From the NCBI GenBank assembly GCA_963693315.1, contig OY856187.1, forward strand, positions 117,469,166 to 117,533,165: a stretch of DNA of 64,000 nucleotides. The letters run 5' to 3'. The translations under genes and the position numbers were made by a program. The stretch comes from Diogma glabrata (lineage: Eukaryota; Arthropoda; Insecta; Diptera; Cylindrotomidae). The notes beneath the pieces were generated by a model that ran no database searches, had not been told where the DNA came from, and saw only the letters and a list, made by a program, of their open reading frames with translations. Below are positions 52,226-64,000 of this stretch, piece after piece (position 1 is the stretch's first letter; every line of letters starts with the position of its first letter).

Positions 52226-53050
52226 CTATGGCTGTGTTTTGGTAGAGTTGAAATTGACCAGGTTTTGGTCACCCCAGTCGGCGACTTTATTCAGGTCTTT
52301 GTTGACGTTTATGGCAGCGTCCCTCCGGGCAGGATTAATTCGTTCGTGCATTTTACCTTTTGAAGGAAGGGGCTCGAACGACTTGTGCAGAGTACTATCA
52401 TCTGCAAAACCATTTATTGGTTTGCTGGTGATTTTCAACAATTCGTTGATATAAATCAAAAATAGGGTTGGGGACAATACTGAGCCTTGAGGTACACCAG
52501 CGTTAATTAGTTTAGACTCAGAAGAAAATCCGTCTAAGGAGACCGAAATGTATCGGTTGGATAGAAAATTTTGAATCAGCTTCACAACATTGGGATGAAA
52601 AACGTACGCAACGAGCTTGTTGATTAAGTTGGCATGCCAGACTCGATCGAATGCCTTGGAGATGTCTAAAGCGACAACGTATGTTTCACCACCTTTATCA
52701 AGTATGCTGTTCCAACAATGCGCTACATAGTTTAATAGATCGGTAGTTGATCTTTTATTTCGAAAACCGTATTGGCTATCGGATATTAAATGAATTTTTT
52801 CCAGAAATTTTGAAATATGTGTATTAATATAATGCTCGTAGACTTTGGATAGGACCGATAGTAAAGCTATTGGCCTATAATTTGAGATATCGGATTTTGG
52901 TCCCTTTTTGGGGACAGGCTGGACATTTGCCAACTTCCAGCACGAGGGAAATATACCTTTTAGTTAAAGTTGGTACAAGTTCTTTAGAAAATGTTTTTAA
53001 AATAATGGGTGGAATATTGTCCATTCCTGAGGCTTTGTTGGGCAAAATAA
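52226..53050 (-). pseudogene. Non-LTR reverse transcriptase fragment
   Basis: The minus strand from 53050 reads ASGMDNIPPIILKTFSKELV, then shifts frame near 52920 to VQPVPKKGPKSDISNYRPIA. It continues SQYGFRNKRSTTDLL, VVALDISKAFDRVWH, AGVPQGSVLSPTLFLIYINE and FADDSTLHKSFEPL, covering RT fingers and palm with the active-site FADD. It stops at the NFNSTKTQ block, so the thumb and 3' part are missing. The 5' side ends at the border of palindrome G. Jockey/I-like by resemblance; the exact clade is not determined. Confidence 0.85.
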
Positions 53051-53612
53051 TAATATATAATAATAATATGGGCAAAATAAAAAAAAGAAACTTATTTGAC
53101 AATTTTTTTTTAAGTGCATAGTTTGAGAATAGAGGGCACCCAACGTGCATGAAAATTCTGCAGCCAATCCAATATAACTGTAAAATTAGATTGCTCAAGA
53201 ACGGCTATACCGATTTCATCAAAATTTTTTTGTTTGATAGGTGATTAGTTAATATTGAAAAAAATTAATTAATTGCTTTTGTAATTAATTGTAAAATTAA
53301 AATATTAAACAAACTTATTTAAAGATGGCGCTGGGTCAAAGATCAATTGGAATTTAATTTTTTTTTTAAATAGTTCTATTTTTACTCTAAAATATTTCAA
53401 GTTTATAAAGGGCGTTAGTTTGTGTTCTTGAGATATTTAATTTTAAAGATTTTTAGTACGACTAAAATTCTAATTTTAACTTCAACTTAACTTCAACTAA
53501 ATTTTAACTTTTTATTTTTTTACATGGTTATTTCCTTACTTTAAAATATATCAAATTTACAAAGTAGCGTTAATCCGAAATTTAATGAGAAATTTAATTT
53601 TAATGATTTTTA

Positions 53613-54141
<529 letters not shown>

Positions 54142-54424
54142 TAAGTCTGACTAAAATTCTAACTTTGCATAATTTTTTCGAACTTCAGTGGTTAAAATTT
54201 TTTGTTGATAAAAATTGTTCGAAAAATAATGAACAATTAGAATTTTAGTCGGACTAAAAATCTTTAAAATTAAATATCTCAAGAACACGAATTATTGGAA
54301 TTTTGTAAATTTGATATATTTTAAAGTAAGGATATAGAACTGTTTAAAAATCATAAATTTAATTCCAGCTGATCTTCGATCCTAGCGCCATCTTTAAAAA
54401 AGTTTTTTTCAATCCACAAACATT

Positions 54425-54570
54425 TAAAAAAAGCGTCCACCACCATCACCTCAGAACGCATGTTGATATGCGACCTAGGTCTTAAAAGGTATCTTTGTGT
54501 TATTGTGACACATTTTGTAAACTACATAACACCTTTTATTAAAAAAAAATGATTTAATTTTAAAATTAAT
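54425..54570. repeat. Dispersed repeat R3, copy 2, in one arm of palindrome G
   Basis: Matches 43055-43200 (CACCTCAGAACGCATGTTG, TCTTAAAAGGT, TGTGACACATT). It has no mirror in the left arm of palindrome G, so it was inserted there or deleted from the other arm. Confidence 0.6.
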
Positions 54571-54814
54571 TACAAAAACAATTAATTAATTTTTTTCAAA
54601 CGATCAAATATCAAATAACAAACAAAAAAAAAGTTTGTTGAAATCAGTATAGCCGTTCTTGAGCAATTTAATTTCAAAGTTGCATCGGATTGGCAGAATT
54701 TTCATTTTTCATGCACGTTGGGTGGGTGCCGCAGCCCCCCTTCCTCCCCCCATGCTTAAACTATGCACTTTAAAAAAATTGGCAAATAAGTTGTATTTTT
54801 TATTTTGTCCATAT

Positions 54815-57734
54815 TACTTATATGCCAAGTTTCAGGGAAACCAAAAATGGTAAAGTTTTCACAACTCGGTCTAGAACACGTTTTTCTTCTATAAAACAAT
54901 TTGGAGCAAAATATTTAGCGAAAGCAAGAGAAAACGAAGACAAAAGTAATATTGATGCTCTTGATTTCTTTGCAGTCTACTTTTGTGAAATGATCTTTTC
55001 TCCAAAATGAATGTTGTTTCTAAAATGATACAAAGCCTGAACTTAAATGTGTGGCATTAACTACAGTTCTGATAATTTCAGTCCTCTCAACATCCTCAAT
55101 TAGAAAAGCTACAAAAAAGGAATCGAATGTTTTGCATGAAAATGTATTAATTGCATGAAAATGTATGTACGTATCGATTGTATAGCATAAACAATGCGAA
55201 TATTCGTTTTATAGAAGTAAAAATAGAAGAGAAAAAGCTGGTGGATTTCTTACGTCTCAAACTATCCAAACTGATCAGATAGCACTACTATAGGACTCTT
55301 TAAAATAGTGAATTTACTACTATATTAATTAGAAAATGTCCAAATTTTGTAAATTTTTTTTAACTTGATTTACTTACCTATATGTAGTCCTAACACAGAG
55401 AAGCGACAACTAAAATCATATATAATTCTGATCTAGAATTTACTACTAGGAGAGATAGATCTTCGCAATCCGGCCCCGATCAGGATAAACAGGACAAGCC
55501 CTATTAGTAAAATCAGGTATGATTTCCGACTGGATTTCGAGCCGGATGTAAATACCCTATATATTAGGACCTTGTTACACCCTGATCCGGCCCGGATCAT
55601 AAAAGGTCATGTCTGAACAAAATGCTTGTCAAGGAGGAAACGTTCGACACATCTAAGGCTATCACGATCGCTTAAGTGAGCTTTTTCGTCCAGCGTATGG
55701 GTCGAGAGAATGATGAACCCATATTTTTTAATGAAGACGGGTTCACATTACCCATACTTTGTTGTATTTGTCTTTAGACATTTATTTATATATTTCCATC
55801 ATATTATTTTACAAAACACCTTGAAATATTTATTATGCAATTTTTTTAAAAACAATTAAATTGAAATTGCGTGCGCAAAATCAATTCAACAATCGAACAG
55901 TAAGTTGGTACTAAAAAATAACATAAGGCTTAGAGAGGAAAGAATTTAAGAAATTTTATTTATACAAGTATGGTATGGTACTGATTCGTTTCATATATAT
56001 ATTTCATTTTTTTTGCTATGTATAGAAAGAGAGTAATTTTATTAACACACAATTAATTAAATGACGTGAGATTAAAACTTAATATCTAAATCCTAATATA
56101 CAGTGGAACAATTTAAGTATATATTTCAAACGATTTTGCATTAGTAATATTAGATTTAATCATTTAATTGTAAGTTTCTTTAAGAAAATTTTAGTTTTAT
56201 TTGTTTCTTAATTGTACTTTGACATGTTTACTTTTTTTATCGCCGTTTGTTTAAATTATGTTTGTTGTTATTAAGGCTATTAAATGTTGTTTTTTTTAGT
56301 AATTTGAAGTTAAGTGATATACACAGGTACATATACACACATTATGGTTTTCATAAAAAATTTTAATAACTATTTTGATTGAATTACAAAAGCACATTTA
56401 GGTGGAATTTGTTTTATTATTTTACTACTGTGTGTATGTGAGACTTAAGTGGGTGTGAGATATTATGTCAATTTGTATTAAGGTATGAAACACATTTTAA
56501 CTGGATTATAGGCTTTATACTAATTTAAATGTTATGACTTTTGTTCTAGTTTAATGACATTTGAATGTTCTACTTATTCAACTCATAATGTCACTATTAA
56601 TAACCTGTCTGCTATATTTTTACTAAATTGGTGTTGATTAGTAGTACGAACAAAAAATGTTTTTAATGTATCAATGAAAGCTTCAAAATAAAAGTATAAA
56701 TCAGATTCATCCTGCCTCAATTATATTTTTTATCAGTTCTACTCGTCATTCGTGCACACAATCAAACTGTCGAGATCACATACGGTTATAGTGAGATAAG
56801 CCCAACTAGGTTTGTTTAGGCATGCCCTTTTATTATCTGGGCTGCATAAGGTGTAATAGGGTAATTCCTCCTAATAGGTATTTTACATTCGGTCATATCA
56901 GGCCGTATATCTGATTTGCCTATTAGGGTATGTCCTATTTCTTCTGATATCATATCATTTGATCAGGTGCAAATAAGGCTGGTCTATTTAAGCCTTATTT
57001 ATAGGTCAAGCTATATTTGAACTGATCCGGCTCCAACGTTTATAACCTATCCTCACTCTAGTAATAAATGCCGAACCTATTAGTGATAATAGGAAAGCTG
57101 GAGTCCAAACACAATGTTAGCCGGGATTAATAGAAACATCTTTGTCCGAACAGAGTTGCTGTAGGCTATAGGTTTTAAAGGTGTTGATGTGACCCATATT
57201 TTAATTCCTATTACACAGCTTTTTATTGAAAAAAACATTTATTGTGACTCAATGTTCAATTCATTTACCGATGCTCCAACATAAATGCTCCATGCATATA
57301 TATCCTTCGCTTGAGTTACGATACACCTACTCTTTTATCAAAAATTCAACAGAACGAAAAGGAGTAACACATCTGTCGCAGTTTTAAGAAACCTATTTGA
57401 AGTACATAGTTTTATAATTTTCAAATATTTCATTTTATAGAGAAGTTTTAGAAAAAAATAATCGATGTCCATGTGTTAAGCTCTACCCCATCCAATTAAA
57501 TTTTTTATAAAATAATCAATTTAAATTACAAATCGAATTTGAATAGTTTCCACTTGTACCAACCACGTGTACGAATATGTGTCTGAATGGACACACAGTA
57601 TAGATAGCCATCATAACAAACACAATATAAAAAAAGTATAATTTGATATTCACTCATCTTAAAAACAAAATAATAGTAGTTTAAGCAATGAGTGTATAAT
57701 GAAATAGTTTATTCTCAAGCAAAAGTTTAAAATT
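54815..57734. other. AT-rich stretch with two related GATCCGG-type segments, no gene
   Basis: 55440-55620 and 56790-57060 share CCTATTAG, GGCCGTATAT/GGCCCGGATCAT and GATCCGGC words and are less AT-rich, suggesting fragments of one dispersed family. Near 57240-57335, GATGCTCCAACATAAATGCTCC and CCTTCGCTTGAGT resemble the termini of the nested element at 53613. No coding frame is supported. Confidence 0.4.
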
Positions 57735-57930
57735 TGAGCGAGGAATGAGCGAGAATTTTAATTTGCGAGAGAATAATAGTAGATTCTTGTATGAGCTTAG
57801 AATAAAGGCAATTCTTCACGAGGATGAAGTTTCCCGGAACGAGCGTAGCGAGTGGAGGGAATCATCCGAGTGAAGAATTGCCTTCATCCTAAGCGAATAC
57901 AAGATACTATTTTACCCACGACTACAAATA
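57735..57930. repeat. Hairpin-forming inverted repeat
   Basis: AGGCAATTCTTCACGAGGAT is mirrored by ATCATCCGAGTGAAGAATTGCC around a GGAACGAGCGTAGCGAGTGG loop. The outer sequence TAGATTCTTGTATGAGCTTA is mirrored by TAAGCGAATACAAGATA. A foldback element or compact MITE by inference; no target duplication assigned. Confidence 0.6.
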
Positions 57931-59081
57931 TTTCAAATAATTTCATTCAAGTTTTCCTGTAAAAGTTTATATCGCCATATTGAATGAAATAAAAAACAAA
58001 ACAAAACATGTTTGTTTATTTTAGATTTTTTATATGTATTGTTCTTGTTTTAACTAGTTTATATTACTATACCAACAAATCAAGTTTTTAATTTGTTAGG
58101 GGAATTTTTAATAAATAAAGTGTAATGAAATAAATAAAGAAGAATTTTATATATAAAAAGGAATGAATACAATTACAATGAAAGATATACGCATGGAAAG
58201 TATATATTGTTTAGTAGTCGTGGATAAAATTCATTATTCACGAATCGATTACAATACTTTATTCTCTGACAAAGAATTGTGTATTATAAAAAATAAAAAC
58301 ATTTTCTTCAATTAAAACAATAAATCTTTATTGTTTTAATTGATAAATCAAATTTCTTAATAAAAAAACCCTGATGATAAAAAAAACCCCATCTTATACA
58401 ATCAACCAACTTCAACTAAACGAAATAAGAGAATTTAAGTTGAAATTTGATTTTTGAACAAAATTTATCAAAGCAATTGTGATTATAATTTGAAAATAGT
58501 TTTAATGAAATCAAAACAATTTGACCAATTGGAATCATACCAATTGAATAATGATAATTTTTTGTAGGAAAATTTTCATTAGACAATAGGTTAAGTTCAT
58601 TAGGCTATAGGTTAGAAAACAATACAATAATACATACTATCATTATCGAAAAAACATACAAATAAAGCTGATATACTTAAATGGAAGAGAATAAAATTCA
58701 TTAGATTATAGAGTATTTAAATTAATTAATTAATTATTATTCAACTAATTTATACAGTAATTAAAAACAGTTGAGCGATTACAATGATATGTATTTCAAA
58801 TCAACATGATTTAATTGATTAGGATTGGAACTACAGGCATGGTGTATAATGTATGTACTTTATATTTGGAGTGATTGCGATTGACGAGTAAAAGATTATT
58901 AATAGACAATTTCAGATAGAAGCTTGACACTTCAAAAACAAAACTAAGCAACTTTCAGTAGAAACGGTCAAGTTTTTTAGGGCTGCTTCATTTTAAATCA
59001 AAAACTATAACAGAATCACGCGTTTTACCGCACCAAAATGTTTTCTACAAAATTAGTTAATGTATGTTAAGCCGAGCTATT
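57931..59081. other. AT-rich stretch, no gene seen
   Basis: No coding frame or element end recognised. AACAATAAATCTTTATTGTT at 58316-58335 is a perfect small palindrome. Confidence 0.4.
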
Positions 59082-59085
59082 ATAT

Positions 59086-59716
59086 TGTTACGATTACAGA
59101 AAAATCTAGACGATTACGGTCACTTCCAGGAAAATAAAATCAACAAAACACAACAAACAAATTAATGAAATGAATATTGTTGTTGCTGTCTTCTTCTTAG
59201 AAATAGGGTCAACATAAACGATTTTATGAATCAAATCAACATAACGTAAAATAATCGAATATTCTAATATTTTCTCAAGGTTTCTGGAAAGTGATGTCGA
59301 ATTATCTAGAAGTATTGCAGAAGGTATATAAGAAAATTACCTCTTGTAGTTTTGAATTAGTTTATTTTAAACCTGCGATTGTGAAGTTAAAATTATAAAA
59401 GTGATCTTTAAATTAGTGAATAAAGTTTTAAGTTTTATTGAGTAGAAATATTTTGTGTATTATTTTGAACGTGGTGTATTGGAAATTTCTACAATCAACC
59501 GTTGGAGTTTCTGAAGCTGTTGAAAGAATATTCTAGTTAGGAATATTGTTGCTGTATTGTTTTCCTGTTGTTGTGAAACAATTAAGGTGTTGAATACTTA
59601 TTAAAACCTGGTGTTTGTGCTTACTAATCAGTGATCGAACTCAGGAAGAGATTGGTGATTGCGTTTATCGAATTGTAAGTTAGGCCAATTCGAAGGAAGT
59701 TTAGAAAAACGTAACA
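59086..59716 (+). mobile_element. Solo LTR (631 bp)
   Basis: It begins TGTTACG and ends CGTAACA, a perfect inverted LTR terminus, with the 4-bp target duplication ATAT at 59082-59085 and 59717-59720. Inside, in the plus orientation, are a TATA box GGTATATAAG at 59322-59331 and an AATAAAG at 59418-59424, suitable for promoter and poly(A) functions. No internal retroelement sequence follows, so this is the product of LTR-LTR recombination (inference). The 4-bp AT-rich duplication suits a Ty3/gypsy-type element. Confidence 0.8.
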
Positions 59717-59720
59717 ATAT

Positions 59721-61225
59721 AACCAACCTGAATAACCACTCGTATTATCCTTGTCACAACAAAATATATACTAAGTAGCTTAATACCATATTAACATATC
59801 AATCATATCATATATTATACTAACATAATTGAAATGATAAAACTATGTATATTTTAGAACCAAAACTTTTTATTTAATGCTATAATATAAACTCTATCAA
59901 TAAAATTTAATTGATAAAAGAGAAAAAATAAATATTAGAAATATTTATCTCGATCTAAAATTTTATCTTTCGATCTAAATTTTTTTCTTTATCTAAAATT
60001 TATGTGATAAAAGAGAAAAAATAAATGTTAGAAATATTTATCTCGATCGTTCAATAAAATTGCAATAAAATTAGAAAATAGTTTAACAGTTTGTGTCACA
60101 AATTGCATTGTGGTTGTAAAAACTTATTGATAATAAACTTCAACTAAATAAAGTCATTCTTCAACAGTTTCACTAAAGTTACGGTATGTGTTCTTGTTGT
60201 CTTGTGGGTGGAAACGATGCAAAAGATACTTTTCGAATAAGTTAAAAACAAATATTAGTTCCAATCCAAGTTATTGTGCATCATACTGTACATGTACGTA
60301 CTACTTCCTCTTATACTTAAAGAAATACAAATATATCAGAAATGAAATTAATGACTCAAAACACGTTCATTGAATAATAAAAAATACAAACACGTCAAAT
60401 GCAAACCCAAAACAAATCTTGTTAAAACAACAATTATTGATTTTTTGAGAAATTTTTAGTTGACTTAAAACATTCAAAAGTATATTTTCATGTTCAAATA
60501 AATAAATCATTTTTTAAAAATGTTAAAAAACAGATAATACTTCTTTTATCAGGAAATATGGAAGAAACATTTAAAATTTATTTGCAAACAATCATTTTGA
60601 ATGATTACGAGTACGAAATTAGTGTTAGTTGATAAAAAATTAGCTTTCTAGTTTAAATTTAGATTAGATTCCATATAGTCCAGTAACTTTGTCGCCTGAG
60701 TGTATGAGGTAGTATGCGTCAAATCCGGTAGTTCTGATTTTTTGCAGGCTTGTTTATGATGTTGGCCTAATGAATAATCCATGTTTGTGACCTCGAGCGC
60801 CGAACGCAACTTCGTCAAAAATCGCAAAAACCGCGAAAAAATCATTATTTTTTCAAATTGTGGCGATTATAACCCTAAAGGACTAGTTTTTTCTTTAACC
60901 TTTCTTAGGCCGTTTTTAAAGTAGACTAAATTTGCTACAATATGATACTAGAATTGTCTCTGTAGACTCACTAGTTTCCGAGATTAAGCCTTTCAAAGTT
61001 TATCACTTTTTTCGAACTTCGCAATTGCTTGCAATATACCTTTGTAGAGTTTTCTACATCCCTGTCCTAATAATTGTATTAATAGATATATGTGTGTGGT
61101 GGCCGATGAGAAAAGAAGATTATGTAACTGTACCTGATCATTTTTGTGGTTGCAGTAGCAGATATCTCAGAAGGTGACGATCTCTCCGATGTCGAAATGG
61201 AGGATGACTTGTTGGCACACGACGT
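59721..61225. other. No confident gene; exon-like patch before the LTR
   Basis: At 61141-61225 a pyrimidine-rich TTTTTGTGGTTGCAG could be a splice acceptor. It is followed by a frame reading ADISEGDDLSDVEMEDDLLA up to the LTR insertion. Near 60648-60845 a GC-richer stretch has no assignable frame. Two copies of AGAGAAAAAATAAAT(A/G)TTAG lie near 59920 and 60012. Confidence 0.3.
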
Positions 61226-62281
61226 TGTAGTAAAACCAATTACATAGTTTTACTACAACAATTCCCCAAACTATATTCGCAATATCTTCCAAATTCCTAT
61301 CAATAAATATAAAAACAATTGACCCAAAACTCTATTAAAATTAAAAACAAATATTTCATAAATTTCCTTAACTGGGTTATTTCCAAATATTTTGTCAATA
61401 TCTTTTAATTTAAATAAAACCAATTCGCGACATTGGCAATAAAATTCAATTAAAAACAAAGTCAGTGTGTCAATTGTTTTAATATCAATTAACCAACAAT
61501 AATAAATTCCCAGCGCGTAATCATTTTTTAATTATAAAAATAATATTTCGATCAATAATCACACAGTTCTTTTACACTAAATCAGTTAAACAGTCGTTTT
61601 AAAATTAAAATCAAGCCAGTGTTTTTTTAAATAAATAATCAGTCAGTCAGTCAGTCTCTTTTCAGTCATTTAATTTAAAAAAACCAATCGTTTCCGAAAA
61701 AGTTATTTAGTGAGTAACAATTATTCAGTCAACAAGTGGAGCATTAAATAAAAGTAGATATTAAACAGTGAACAATTTAGGTCGAAAATAAAGTTATACT
61801 ATTTTACATATCTAAAATAAGGAAAGTTTTGTATTCTTTGTATTTAAGTGAAATTCTAATTATAAATAAAATAATTATTAGTTAAAATAAAGTTCTCTCC
61901 AATTAAACTTACGAGTGACCGTAATCTAAGTGAACACATATAATTAAATTTAATATTACTAAATAAAGTTACACATGAAAGAAAACTACTAACTCCTGTG
62001 TGTATTAATGTGTTCATAAACAATCGAAGTGAAGTGACAATAACAACAGTAAATCGCTGGTCTAATACTACCACCATTAACCTAACGGTGTGTCAATTAA
62101 GTTACACCACAAACTTCTATATAAGTATTCGATCGAGAATCAATTACACTACATCATTACAAAGTAGTGTTAAGAGGAACCCCATTTTGGCACTACAATT
62201 TAATTAACATAGTAGTGTACGTTAATATTTTTGCACTACATCTTTATCATATAGTAGTGTCCTAAACAATTTGGCACTACA
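61226..62281 (+). repeat. 5' LTR
   Basis: Bounded by TGTAGT and ACTACA as a perfect 6-bp inverted terminus. Internal features are four CAGT units in tandem near 61639, an AATAAAG at 61788 and TAGTAGTGT/GCACTACA motifs repeated near the 3' end. Assignment as LTR rests on the termini, the adjoining primer-binding site and the downstream frame. The second LTR is not visible for confirmation. Confidence 0.75.
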
Positions 62282-62283
62282 TT

Positions 62284-62301
62284 TGGCGCAGCCGGTTATC
62301 C
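62284..62301 (+). promoter_or_regulatory. Primer-binding site (tRNA primer)
   Basis: TGGCGCAGCCGGTTATCC starts two bases after the LTR. TGG complements the CCA end of a tRNA, as expected for minus-strand DNA priming. The priming tRNA is not identified. Confidence 0.75.
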
Positions 62302-62905
62302 TTACCGACAAAAGGAGAAGGAATTTAAAGGAGCAAACGAACCAGCAAACCCAGCCACTACAAGGATACTAACAACGAACTGTGTTCCAGCTTCAAGGGA
62401 ATTTCGTTTCAACAATAGCAAAACATTTCAAGTCTCAACAACAACCATGGATACAATCTAAAACTGTCAGAAGCTCATTAAAGAATTGGAGTGTATGTTA
62501 GAATAAAAGGTAAACAAACTTCATTTATCAAACTATTATTTATAAGAACATTAACTTGTAGCATCGTAAACTATAGTTATTAGTAATAAATTATAAGTTA
62601 ATTAGCAAACTAAATTTTTGAGTTAACCAGTTTTGAGTAAGTTTTAGTAAATCTTGTTTGATTTTTTTTTAACAATAGTTAGTTATTGGTTAGTTCAGGC
62701 AGCTCAATAGTATAGTATTAAATTGAAATCAGTAATTTTTCTTATCTAAATATCACCTAATTTGGAAAATTTAACCAAAACTCGAAATTTGGTCATCATC
62801 TTTTTGAATTCAATCCGTATTTCCCTGTAGTCAATCCGATAATTATTTTTCCTGTATTCAATCCTATAATCCTGTCCACATAATAATAAATACTTTTCAC
62901 CCAAA

Positions 62906-64000
62906 ATGCTAAATTCTATGGTAGTCTATATCGACCACCTATTCGGTATAGTTAACAAATTTGACATTAACAATATCGAAAAAATAGACACTTTTGTTAT
63001 GCAAGCCAAAAATGTCATACGTCTATTAAACAACCTAGAACAGGAAATGTTTGCCAAAATTCTATACTCACGTATAACAGCCATGTTAAATAAACTATTC
63101 GAACCATTCCCAGACATAGAGTCAACTTTACGTATATATTTTATATTATCCTTCAGAGAAGCTAGTTCTCCTCAACTCGACACAACTCAACATAACACAA
63201 ACTCTCCCCAATTTCACTACACATCTTCAAATACAACATACATTCCTTCACAAAATATAACAAACACTTCTAAATCTCCTCCACTGACATTACCAAACAG
63301 TATGAACCCACAACACCAAAACGAAAATCGAATTACTCCACGGCCTCCATCATCCGACATATCATCTCTTCCATCGTTTTCTGCTGTTCAGGCTACATCA
63401 AATATTCTTACACCAAACCTATCTAATCCTACGCAACATCCAACATTTCCTTCAGTATCAGACTACCATGAAAAACTACAATCCCATTTACCCTCTTATT
63501 CATATTTACAGCCACAAGTAGAAAATATGCCTAATCCTTATAGTACAACTGACAGTAACTCCAGTAGTTCACCACACGTTCCACCTCACATGATGGATCA
63601 ACATTTCTCATATTCCTCACAGCCACATTCCAGAAAACCTTGTAACCAATCAGAAAACAATACAAACAATACAAATTTTCAAACAGAACGACCTAATTTA
63701 AATACAAATATTATATCAAAATCAAATTTCAATATAAACTCTGAAGCCCCGACACCATTTTCAAACTGTTTACAAAATACAAAACTAAATTTATTGGTCA
63801 ATTCTGACATAGAGCCTGCATCAGTAACCGCACAAAAAAAGGCTGCATCTACATTACATTTTAATCCGTCTAGTGTTTCCTTGCCAAATAATTTCCCTGT
63901 TACCGATACGTATGCAGATATTCCGTCTTTGAACATTAACACTGACGACCTAAATTATTTAAATCCCGAAAATATTCCATCAAGTCTACCGCCAACTTTT
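62906..64000 (+). CDS. Gag-position ORF, partial (open at window end)
   Basis: ATG 62906 is the first ATG after an in-frame stop at 62867, and 365 codons run without a stop to the window edge. Residues 1 to about 95 look folded and alternate hydrophobic and charged positions (LFGIVNKFDINNIEKIDTFV near the start). The remainder is a low-complexity region very rich in Ser, Thr, Pro, Asn and Gln with few charged residues. No zinc knuckle is visible yet. By position after LTR and primer site it should be the structural Gag protein that forms the particle around the element RNA. The sequence alone gives no family match. Confidence 0.65.
   Translation, partial: MLNSMVVYIDHLFGIVNKFDINNIEKIDTFVMQAKNVIRLLNNLEQEMFAKILYSRITAMLNKLFEPFPDIESTLRIYFILSFREASSPQLDTTQHNTNSPQFHYTSSNTTYIPSQNITNTSKSPPLTLPNSMNPQHQNENRITPRPPSSDISSLPSFSAVQATSNILTPNLSNPTQHPTFPSVSDYHEKLQSHLPSYSYLQPQVENMPNPYSTTDSNSSSSPHVPPHMMDQHFSYSSQPHSRKPCNQSENNTNNTNFQTERPNLNTNIISKSNFNINSEAPTPFSNCLQNTKLNLLVNSDIEPASVTAQKKAASTLHFNPSSVSLPNNFPVTDTYADIPSLNINTDDLNYLNPENIPSSLPPTF

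Larger units (their letters stand above)
61226..64000 (+). mobile_element. LTR retrotransposon, 5' part (continues past the window)
   Basis: It comprises a 1,056-bp LTR, a primer-binding-site-like sequence two bases later, a leader of about 600 bp, and a long frame in the Gag position that is still open at 64000. The 3' LTR and any pol gene lie beyond the window, so superfamily (Ty3/gypsy or Bel/Pao) cannot be fixed. The absence of stops in 365 codons suggests a recent insertion. Confidence 0.8.

Overview
The window is AT-rich animal DNA, most likely from an insect. The evidence is a spliced dipeptidyl-peptidase gene with a large intron, together with eukaryotic mobile elements: non-LTR and LTR retrotransposons, a Penelope-like element, Helitrons, hAT elements and TA-target palindromes. 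No bacterial gene, operon or CRISPR array is present. The species cannot be named from the sequence.

The only well-supported host gene is a dipeptidyl peptidase 4-like type II membrane protease on the minus strand. Five coding exons are visible at 23066-22661, 22599-22350, 9049-7625, 7564-7356 and 7294-7193. Splice sites and reading phase match across all five. Together they give about 796 residues with a membrane anchor, the EE substrate-anchoring motif and the Ser-Asp-His triad. The short cytoplasmic N-terminus lies upstream and was not found. Exons 2 and 3 of this set are separated by a 13.3-kb intron packed with repeats.

That intron (9050-22349) holds three copies of a CATATGC-headed dispersed repeat, a GC-rich CCAAGCTTGG-like tract, and a chain of long palindromes (12211-12967, 13135-13808, 13809-14353, 14505-15493, 15505-21422) joined by (TA)n tracts. 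The last palindrome is split by a nearly intact non-LTR retrotransposon (ORF1 with a PHD finger; ORF2 endonuclease plus reverse transcriptase with one frameshift). The chain ends in a long (TA)n tract with a 200-N assembly gap. Related TA-bounded palindromes occur at 3753-4918, 32572-34613 and 53066-54814, and a TA-bounded element with inverted termini lies at 53613-54141. TA-bounded long palindromes are therefore the dominant structural theme of the window.

Outside the gene there is mobile-element debris. It includes endonuclease and reverse-transcriptase fragments at 240-1900; a 2.7-kb hAT-like element with an 8-bp target duplication (23288-25991) carrying a fragment of an RNase H-bearing LINE; a Penelope-like GIY-YIG fragment (29109-29422); a 378-bp hAT MITE (34661-35038); a decayed RTE element (45240-46530); a 221-bp tandem array that runs into a Helitron Rep fragment, itself cut by the 3' end of a second Helitron (48253-50541); a truncated LINE reverse transcriptase (52226-53050); and a solo LTR (59086-59716). 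The right end is the 5' part of an LTR retrotransposon: LTR 61226-62281, primer-binding site, and a Gag-position frame open from 62906 to the window end. The stretches between are AT-rich with no supportable gene.
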